From Bryobacterales bacterium (GTDB lineage: Bacteria; Acidobacteriota; Terriglobia; Bryobacterales; Bryobacteraceae): 11,297 bases of DNA. The position numbers and the translations under genes are program-made. The DNA is taken from the NCBI GenBank assembly GCA_003132865.1, contig PKYZ01000431.1, forward strand, positions 1,492-12,788, written 5' to 3'. Below, in pieces: positions 5,959 through 11,297 of this stretch (position 1 is its first letter; every line of letters begins with the position of its first letter). The notes below the pieces were generated by a model. It was not told the DNA's origin. It searched no databases and saw only the letters and a program-made list of their open reading frames with translations.

Positions 5959-8001
5959 ATGAAACCTACGAACATCTGCCTCCTGTGCGCGACTTTTCTT
6001 AGTCTCTTGTCTCTCTCTGCTCAACAGCCCGCGCAAGATCCCCTCCTCCGGTGGATGGACCAGATCGCCCAGCAACAACTGCAAAGGCGGGAAAGCGCCA
6101 TTGCGGAAATCCACAACGTCGCGGACGCGGAACGCAGGAAGCAATGCGTCCGCCAAACGCTTTTGTCTGTGATCGGCGGTTTGCCCGACTATAGCGGGCC
6201 GCTGAATCCCAGAATTACTGGCCGTCTCCAAAGTGAAAACTATGTGATCGAGAAGGTAATCTTCGAGAGCCTGCCCGGCTTTTATGTCACCGCCAATCTT
6301 TACCGGCCCAGCCAGCCCGGTCGTTATCCGGGAGTTCTCTTGCAGGCTGGCCACACGCAAGAGGGCAAGCCGGAAGGGCAGCGGCTCGCCGCCAATCTGG
6401 CTTTGAAAGGTTTCGTGGTACTGGCTTTCGATCCCGTGGGCCAAGGCGAAAGGGAGCAGACCTACGATCGGCGAGTGGACCGGCCCTTGGCAGGGTGGTC
6501 AGTCCCTGAGCATGTCCAGGCGGGCGCCCAGAACATTCTCATAGGCGAGAGCGTGGCCCGCTACTTCATTTGGGATGCGAAACGTGCCCTCGACTATCTG
6601 GTCAGCCGGCCCGAAGTGGACCCCGAACGTCTGGGAGCTGTGGGGTGCTCGGGAGGCGGGGCGCTGACTACATTCATTGGTGCGCTGGACCTGCGGGTCA
6701 AAGCGGTCGCGCCAGCCTGCTTCGTCAATGCCTATCGGCTGCTATTTGCGGGCCCCAACCCCGATTCGGAAATGAGCCCTCCGAAGCTGCTTTTCAGCGG
6801 GCTGGATATGGCCGATTATATCGAGTTGTCCGCTCCGACCCCCTGGCTAATCCTGGCAACCGAAGGCGACTATTTCACGCCCGCAGGCGCCAGGCTCGTC
6901 TATGAGGAAGCTCGGCGTTGGTTTGATCTCTATGGCGCTGCGGATAAGGTGCGCTTTTTTGTTGGACCGGGTCCGCATGGCACTCCACTCGAAACTCGGG
7001 AAGCTATCTACGAGTGGATGATCCGCTGGCTTAAGGATGAGAAGATGGATTTTCATGAACAGCCGGTGAAGCTTTATACCAATTTCGAACTCCTCGTAAC
7101 GGCAAGCGGTCACGTGGATGACGAACCGGGCAGCCGGAAACTCTATCAGTTGATCTCGGACGAGTTTCGCGCCAAGAAGCGGCAGGGAACAATACCTGAG
7201 CTACTAGCCGAACTGCGCAGGCTGAACATTCCTTCCGACGGTGCCCAGCCCGAAGTGAGGGCGTCGGATGAGTCGAACGGCCCGGAACTGACGCGCCAGC
7301 ACGATAACTTTGAAAGCGAGCCAGGAGTTGAGCTTGGCGGCAAGCTCTACCTGCCTCACTCAAGCGGGCGAAAACCGGCTGTACTGTTGGTGGCGGATAA
7401 GACCAGTAACTATTGGATACCATCCACGGATTCGTTGGCGGAAACGATCGCCAGGACCGGGCGAGTTGTTCTCGAACTGGAGCCTCGCGACTCTCTAGGG
7501 GAAGGGGAACGGCCATTCGTGGGGAATTGGTTAACCAATGCCCGAGCAGACCAAATAGGCCGCAACTTGCCGGCCATGCGGGCGCATGACATTCTGCTTG
7601 GGATTGACCTTCTGGCCGCTCGCAAGGACGTAGATCCATCCTCGATTCGAGCGGTCGCCAGAGGCGTCAAAGGAATCTGGCTTCTGTTGGCGGCGGCGGT
7701 TGACACCCGAATCAGCAGGGTCTGGCTCGACCGAACACCGTACAGTCTGCGGGCCGCTCTGGAAAACTCCATGAATACCGATTTATTTGACGCGGTAATT
7801 CCAAGCTTTGCGCTTCATTGGGACTTGAACGATCTCGTGAAGGCTATGGAAAACCGGCCGATTCTCTGGACGGACCCGACGAACTGGATGGGGCATGCGG
7901 TTCCTCTCGGCCCCCCATTTCGCTATCGGACTGTCATAGGCGACGCGACGGATCTAGATGATGAACAGGACAACGCCTTCATCAAAGACTTCATACAGTA
8001 G
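5959..8001 (+). CDS. exported two-domain alpha/beta hydrolase, acetylxylan-esterase-like
   Basis: A 680-residue protein from ATG 5959; the frame stays open upstream inside the previous gene, but this ATG directly precedes a Sec signal (KPTNICLLCATFLSLLSLSAQ). Domain 1 (about 90-370) is a serine hydrolase of the acetylxylan esterase/dienelactone hydrolase type: FDPVGQGER, nucleophile elbow G-C-S231-G-G, acid EGD304YF and base GPH340G. It probably removes acyl groups from sugars or polysaccharides. Domain 2 (about 440-680) repeats the fold: 'ELEPRDSLGEGER' matches the FDPVGQGER segment and 'RKDVDPSSIRAVARGVKG' matches 'RPEVDPERLGAVGCSGGG'. Gly569 stands where Ser231 should be, so domain 2 is probably inactive. 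The Shine-Dalgarno is weak; the gene lies 20 bases after the quinoprotein gene and 12 before the next, so it is likely co-transcribed. A peptidase of similar fold cannot be excluded. Confidence 0.87.
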   Translation: MKPTNICLLCATFLSLLSLSAQQPAQDPLLRWMDQIAQQQLQRRESAIAEIHNVADAERRKQCVRQTLLSVIGGLPDYSGPLNPRITGRLQSENYVIEKVIFESLPGFYVTANLYRPSQPGRYPGVLLQAGHTQEGKPEGQRLAANLALKGFVVLAFDPVGQGEREQTYDRRVDRPLAGWSVPEHVQAGAQNILIGESVARYFIWDAKRALDYLVSRPEVDPERLGAVGCSGGGALTTFIGALDLRVKAVAPACFVNAYRLLFAGPNPDSEMSPPKLLFSGLDMADYIELSAPTPWLILATEGDYFTPAGARLVYEEARRWFDLYGAADKVRFFVGPGPHGTPLETREAIYEWMIRWLKDEKMDFHEQPVKLYTNFELLVTASGHVDDEPGSRKLYQLISDEFRAKKRQGTIPELLAELRRLNIPSDGAQPEVRASDESNGPELTRQHDNFESEPGVELGGKLYLPHSSGRKPAVLLVADKTSNYWIPSTDSLAETIARTGRVVLELEPRDSLGEGERPFVGNWLTNARADQIGRNLPAMRAHDILLGIDLLAARKDVDPSSIRAVARGVKGIWLLLAAAVDTRISRVWLDRTPYSLRAALENSMNTDLFDAVIPSFALHWDLNDLVKAMENRPILWTDPTNWMGHAVPLGPPFRYRTVIGDATDLDDEQDNAFIKDFIQ

Positions 8002-8013
8002 AGGATAACCAAG

Positions 8014-9681
8014 ATGCCCCTACAAGGAATCTCCCGCCGCAGCCTGCTGGCGGCTTCGGCGGCCCTGCCCGCCGCCGCGGCCGGCCAGCCCGCAACAGGA
8101 TATGTCGATATCATGCGGCCACCCGACCAGGTGACCGCGCTCCAGGAGAATGAAACCGTCCCGCTGAGGCCCGAGGGCCGGCGCTGGACCGGCAAGGGGA
8201 TCGCGGTGGAAACCAATCCGCAGGGCTCGGAGCTGCCGATCACTATCGAAGCGCCGCAGGCGCCGCTGGAGCGAATCCACCTGCGGTGGCGCGCGCGCGT
8301 GCCCGAGCGCTGGCGCATTATGAACGACCAATGGGAGCGCAGTTACGGGGACCTGGAGTGGCGAGGCATGGTTGGCGAACGCATCCTGCCCTGGTACTTT
8401 CTGGCATTCGACGGCAAAGCCACGCATGGCTATGGGGTGGCAACCGGCGCATCGTGCTTCGCCTTCTGGCAGGTTGACCCGGCGGGCATCTCGCTGTGGC
8501 TCGACGTGCGCAACGGTGGAGGAGCGGTCAGCCTGGGCCAGCGCAAGCTGGACGCTGCCGTGATCCGCGCGCGGCGGGGTGCCCCGGAAGAATCGGCATT
8601 CGAATTCGCGCGACGCTTCTGCCGCGCGCTATGCGGCAAACCCCGGCTGGCCGCACAACCCAGCTACGGCAGCAACAACTGGTACTACGCCTATGGCCGG
8701 AATTGCTCGGCGGAGGATATGCTGCGCGATTCCAGCCTGACTGCCGATTTGGCGCCGGCCGGCCAGAACCGGCCGTTCGTGGTGATCGACGACGGCTGGC
8801 AGATTACGAATGCAGCGGGACCCTGGGAGCGCGGCAATTCCCGCTTCCCCGACATGGCCCGTCTCGCCGCCGAGATGAAACAGCGCGGCGTGCGTCCAGG
8901 CATCTGGATTCGCCCTCTATACACAACGGCCGCGATTCCACAAAGTGCCCGTCTCGAACGCCGTGAAAGCTCGCCAAACGCCACGCTTGATCCGACGGTT
9001 CCAGACATGCTGGAACTCGTCCGCCAAGACATTCGCCGCACGGTCTCGTGGGGTTTCGAGCTGGTGAAGCATGATTACTCCAGCTTCGACCTGCTGGGCC
9101 GGTGGGGCTTCGCCATGGTTGCGGAGCTGACCGCCACCGGGTGGCATTTCGCGGACCGGAGCAAGACGACCGCCGAGGTTGCGCTGGCACTCTACCGCGC
9201 CATCCGTGAGGCCGCCGGCGATGTTACTCTCATCGGCTGCAACACGTTCGGCCACCTGGGCGCCGGGCTGTTCGAGTTGCAGCGCACCGGCGACGACACC
9301 AGCGGCCGCGATTTCCACCGGACTCGCCGTATGGGCGTGAACACGCTGGCGTTTCGCGCTCCGCAGCACGGGGCCTTCTTCGCCCTGGACGCCGATTGCG
9401 CTCCGATCACGCCGGACGTCCCGTGGGAATTTGCGTCGCAGTGGCTGGACCTGGTGGCGCGCAGCGGAACGGCCCTGTTTGTTTCGCCCGATCCGAAGGC
9501 GCTCAATCCCGAGACGAGGGCCGCCATTAAGCGGGCGTTTGCCGCAGCCGCTCATCCGCAGCCTTTGGCCGAGCCTCTGGATTGGATGGAGACTACTACG
9601 CCCGGCCGCTGGCGCATCCAGGGCAGAACCGTGGATTACGACTGGTACGGCACTGAAGGGGCCACGCCATTCGCGCGCTAG
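8014..9681 (+). CDS. Tat-exported GH36/GH27-like alpha-galactosidase-type glycoside hydrolase
   Basis: A 555-residue protein starting at ATG 8014, with AGAGGA (8000-8005) overlapping the stop of the preceding gene. A Tat signal is evident: SRRSLLAASAALPAAAA (7-23). An N-terminal beta-rich domain (about 30-220) precedes a TIM barrel with clan GH-D features: FVVIDDGWQ (255-263), GIWIRPL, K352-H-D354 (the K-x-D nucleophile motif) and R424-TGD-D428, matching the R-x3-D acid/base pattern. This predicts retaining hydrolysis of alpha-linked galactose or a related sugar. The barrel is short and the protein is smaller than typical GH36 enzymes (around 700 residues), so it may be a distant subgroup; a narrow family number is not assignable by eye. 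It lies 12 bases after the esterase gene, suggesting joint action on an acylated glycan. Confidence 0.84.
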   Translation: MPLQGISRRSLLAASAALPAAAAGQPATGYVDIMRPPDQVTALQENETVPLRPEGRRWTGKGIAVETNPQGSELPITIEAPQAPLERIHLRWRARVPERWRIMNDQWERSYGDLEWRGMVGERILPWYFLAFDGKATHGYGVATGASCFAFWQVDPAGISLWLDVRNGGGAVSLGQRKLDAAVIRARRGAPEESAFEFARRFCRALCGKPRLAAQPSYGSNNWYYAYGRNCSAEDMLRDSSLTADLAPAGQNRPFVVIDDGWQITNAAGPWERGNSRFPDMARLAAEMKQRGVRPGIWIRPLYTTAAIPQSARLERRESSPNATLDPTVPDMLELVRQDIRRTVSWGFELVKHDYSSFDLLGRWGFAMVAELTATGWHFADRSKTTAEVALALYRAIREAAGDVTLIGCNTFGHLGAGLFELQRTGDDTSGRDFHRTRRMGVNTLAFRAPQHGAFFALDADCAPITPDVPWEFASQWLDLVARSGTALFVSPDPKALNPETRAAIKRAFAAAAHPQPLAEPLDWMETTTPGRWRIQGRTVDYDWYGTEGATPFAR

Positions 9682-9792
9682 ACACCGCCTCGGGGTTGGC
9701 CGGGCACTCTTCCACCCTTGCCCGCGACAGAAGATATGATACGCGCATGATGGCTTACCGTGGAACTGGCCATCCAAATCGCGATCTAGAAA

Positions 9793-9797
9793 AGGAG
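9793..9797 (+). promoter_or_regulatory. Shine-Dalgarno AGGAG deciding the GTG start at 9803
   Basis: AGGAG lies five bases before GTG 9803. The next in-frame GTG upstream (9797) overlaps this site, and no in-frame ATG nearby gives a signal peptide, so 9803 is the best start for the GH20-like gene. Confidence 0.7.
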
Positions 9798-9802
9798 TGG
9801 GT

Positions 9803-11297
9803 GTGGAAATACGTTCGACATTGCTCTGGCTTGGCGTTGTGATCTCGACGACGGCCTTGGCCGTACCGGCATCAACCGCGATGGGGCCGATCTTCCCGGC
9901 GCCGCGCGAATCATCAACCGCGGCTGGCGATTTCGTTTTGGACCAAACCAGCATCATCGCTATCCCGGCCTCTCCTTCGCAGCAGGACTTGTTCCTGGCA
10001 CAAATGCTAGCCGAAGAACTCGGCGACCGTTTCGACTTGCACCTGAAGATCGAGCGCCTGGAGCATCTGGTGCGTGCCAGGAAGCTGATCGTCATGGGAG
10101 CCTTCTCCAGCCCCTTGGTCGCCGAGTATTGCGCCGGCCATGCTTTGAAAGTGGATGCCCGCAATCCGGGGCCTGAGGGCTACATACTTCGTACAGGTCC
10201 TGAGATCGTGGTGGTCGCAGGCAGCGATGACCGTGGCGCATTTTATGGGCTGCAGTCGCTGCGCCAACTGGCCGTGGAACTCTCCGGGGCCCTGCGCTTC
10301 GCCGGGTACGAGATCCGCGACTGGCCCACCAAGCCCTTCCGCGGCTTCAAGCTTTACCTGCCGGGGCGCAACAACATCCCCTTCTTCAAACGCTTCGTCC
10401 GCGACAGCCTGGCGCTCTACAAATACAATACGCTGATCGTGGAGATGAATGCTTCCATGCGGTTCGAGCGGCACCCCGAACTGAACAGCGCGTGGGTCCG
10501 CTTCTCCCGCGAGACCAACTACTGGCGCCGCAATTATCCGCCCGGCGCGCCCCACGACATCGAAATGAACTCCTCGCATCAGGACACCGCCGATGGCGGC
10601 TTTCTTGAGAAAGATGACGTCGCCGATCTTGCCCGCTATGTCAGGCAGTTCTATATCGAGTTCGTTCCGGAACTGCCGTCCTTCACGCATAGCTACTACC
10701 TCTTGTCGGCGCACCCCGAACTGTCAGAGGTGCCGGGCGAAATCTGGCCCGACACTTACTGCCCGTCGAATCCCGAGAGCTACAAGCTGCTGTTCGATGT
10801 TTACGACGAGTACATCGACCTGTTGAAGCCGCGCATGGTGCATGCCGGGCACGATGAGTTGTTCCAGCCCGTCGGCCTCTGCCCCCTTTGCCGCGATAAG
10901 GACATTCGTGAGCGCTACGGAGAAGACGTGCGCAAGATCCACGACTACCTCGCCGGCAAGGGTGTGCGGATGGCCATCTGGGGCGACATGCTGCTCGAAG
11001 GCGTGCGCGGCGCGGGCCTCCAGAAAAAGAAGGCGCCCGATGGGTTCGCCTACAACGCTCCCGGCGGCATGACGCGCGAACAGGTCGCGCGACTGATCCC
11101 GAAAGACATCCTGATCTTCAACTGGTTCTGGTCCTCCTCGCCCCCGGAGTGGAACGCCAGACAAGCCGAGGGCTTCGAAGCGCAACTCGAAGAAATGGGG
11201 TTTGAAGAGATCTACGGCAACTTCACGCCGGGAATGGAGAACTTCGCCGGGCGTATCCGCCGTAATTCGATTCTCGGCGGTGCGCCCTCGGCGTGGT
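9803..11297 (+). CDS. exported GH20 beta-hexosaminidase-like protein, 3' end beyond window
   Basis: An open frame of 498 codons runs from GTG 9803 to the window edge without a stop. Residues 1-25 look like a Sec signal (RSTLLWLGVVISTTALAVPA). Residues about 30-155 match the GH20 N-terminal non-catalytic domain: a FPAPRE opening, QDLFLAQMLAEELGDRF, GPEGYILR, and 'VVVAGSDDRGAFYGLQSLRQL'. The TIM barrel starts at about 168 (IRDWPTKPFRGFKLY). The catalytic pair is H347-A-G-H-D351-E352, where GH20 normally has H-x-G-G-D-E: Asp orients the substrate acetamido group and Glu is the acid/base. A CPLC pair follows. The expected role is release of terminal N-acetylhexosamine. The Asp usually found just after the first 'RG' strand is replaced (RGFKLYLPG), so specificity may differ from classical hexosaminidases. 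The 121-base gap from the preceding gene may hold its own promoter. Confidence 0.87.
   Translation, partial: MEIRSTLLWLGVVISTTALAVPASTAMGPIFPAPRESSTAAGDFVLDQTSIIAIPASPSQQDLFLAQMLAEELGDRFDLHLKIERLEHLVRARKLIVMGAFSSPLVAEYCAGHALKVDARNPGPEGYILRTGPEIVVVAGSDDRGAFYGLQSLRQLAVELSGALRFAGYEIRDWPTKPFRGFKLYLPGRNNIPFFKRFVRDSLALYKYNTLIVEMNASMRFERHPELNSAWVRFSRETNYWRRNYPPGAPHDIEMNSSHQDTADGGFLEKDDVADLARYVRQFYIEFVPELPSFTHSYYLLSAHPELSEVPGEIWPDTYCPSNPESYKLLFDVYDEYIDLLKPRMVHAGHDELFQPVGLCPLCRDKDIRERYGEDVRKIHDYLAGKGVRMAIWGDMLLEGVRGAGLQKKKAPDGFAYNAPGGMTREQVARLIPKDILIFNWFWSSSPPEWNARQAEGFEAQLEEMGFEEIYGNFTPGMENFAGRIRRNSILGGAPSAW

Noticed and set aside
9735..9740. TATGAT as a -10 box for the GH20-like gene
   Set aside because: No -35-like hexamer at suitable spacing and no extended -10 TG; possible but too weak to list.
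9747..9842. Short 31-codon ORF overlapping the GH20-like start
   Set aside because: It has no Shine-Dalgarno and no recognisable content, and it overlaps a better-supported start in another frame.
8917..10164. 415-codon minus-strand ORF across the GH36-like and GH20-like genes
   Set aside because: It crosses two recognised genes and an intergenic gap on the opposite strand, with no family motif; it is a shadow.

Overview
The window looks like a chromosomal segment from an Acidobacteriota of the Solibacter/Bryobacter type. This is inferred from the gene families: a DUF4159 protein, a small basic protein with RWAA repeats, a Tat-exported mannonate dehydratase-like TIM barrel, a PQQ dehydrogenase with a C-terminal haem motif, and large acetylxylan-esterase-like hydrolases. 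The high GC content and the mixed Sec/Tat secretion signals agree. No rRNA, tRNA, CRISPR array or recognisable insertion sequence was seen.

Layout. (1) At 1-613 (minus) lies a DUF4159 gene running off the left edge, split by an in-frame TAG. (2) 614-1040 has no confident gene, only a weak minus-strand small ORF and a possible extended -10 promoter facing right. (3) 1041-1420 (plus) is a small basic protein gene whose reading frame is broken by two single-base insertions; it can be reassembled as a 125-residue protein. (4) 1569-3702 (minus) is a two-gene unit: a secreted mutarotase-like protein, then a UxuA/mannonate-dehydratase-like enzyme overlapping it by 26 bases. The second gene is split by another in-frame TAG just before its metal-binding Cys. 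(5) 3703-3814 is a short divergent intergenic region rich in inverted repeats. (6) 3815-9681 (plus) is a tight set of three exported proteins: a PQQ quinoprotein dehydrogenase, a two-domain alpha/beta hydrolase and a GH36/GH27-like alpha-galactosidase. A GH20 beta-hexosaminidase-like gene starts at 9803 and runs off the right edge.

How the genes fit together (inference). Every gene from 1569 rightwards acts on sugars, and each encoded protein carries a plausible export signal. The simplest reading is a periplasmic or extracellular glycan-processing locus: an esterase removes ester groups, GH36-like and GH20-like enzymes release sugars, the PQQ enzyme oxidises an aldose, and the mutarotase-like protein and mannonate-dehydratase-like enzyme handle sugar or sugar acid downstream. 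It is not a SusC/SusD-type locus, since no transporter is visible.

The most striking feature is the cluster of coding lesions in the left 1.9 kb (two amber codons and two +1 insertions in three otherwise conserved genes), while the right 8 kb reads cleanly. Real gene decay and local assembly error both fit. Amber recoding fits poorly, because TAG also ends several intact genes here.
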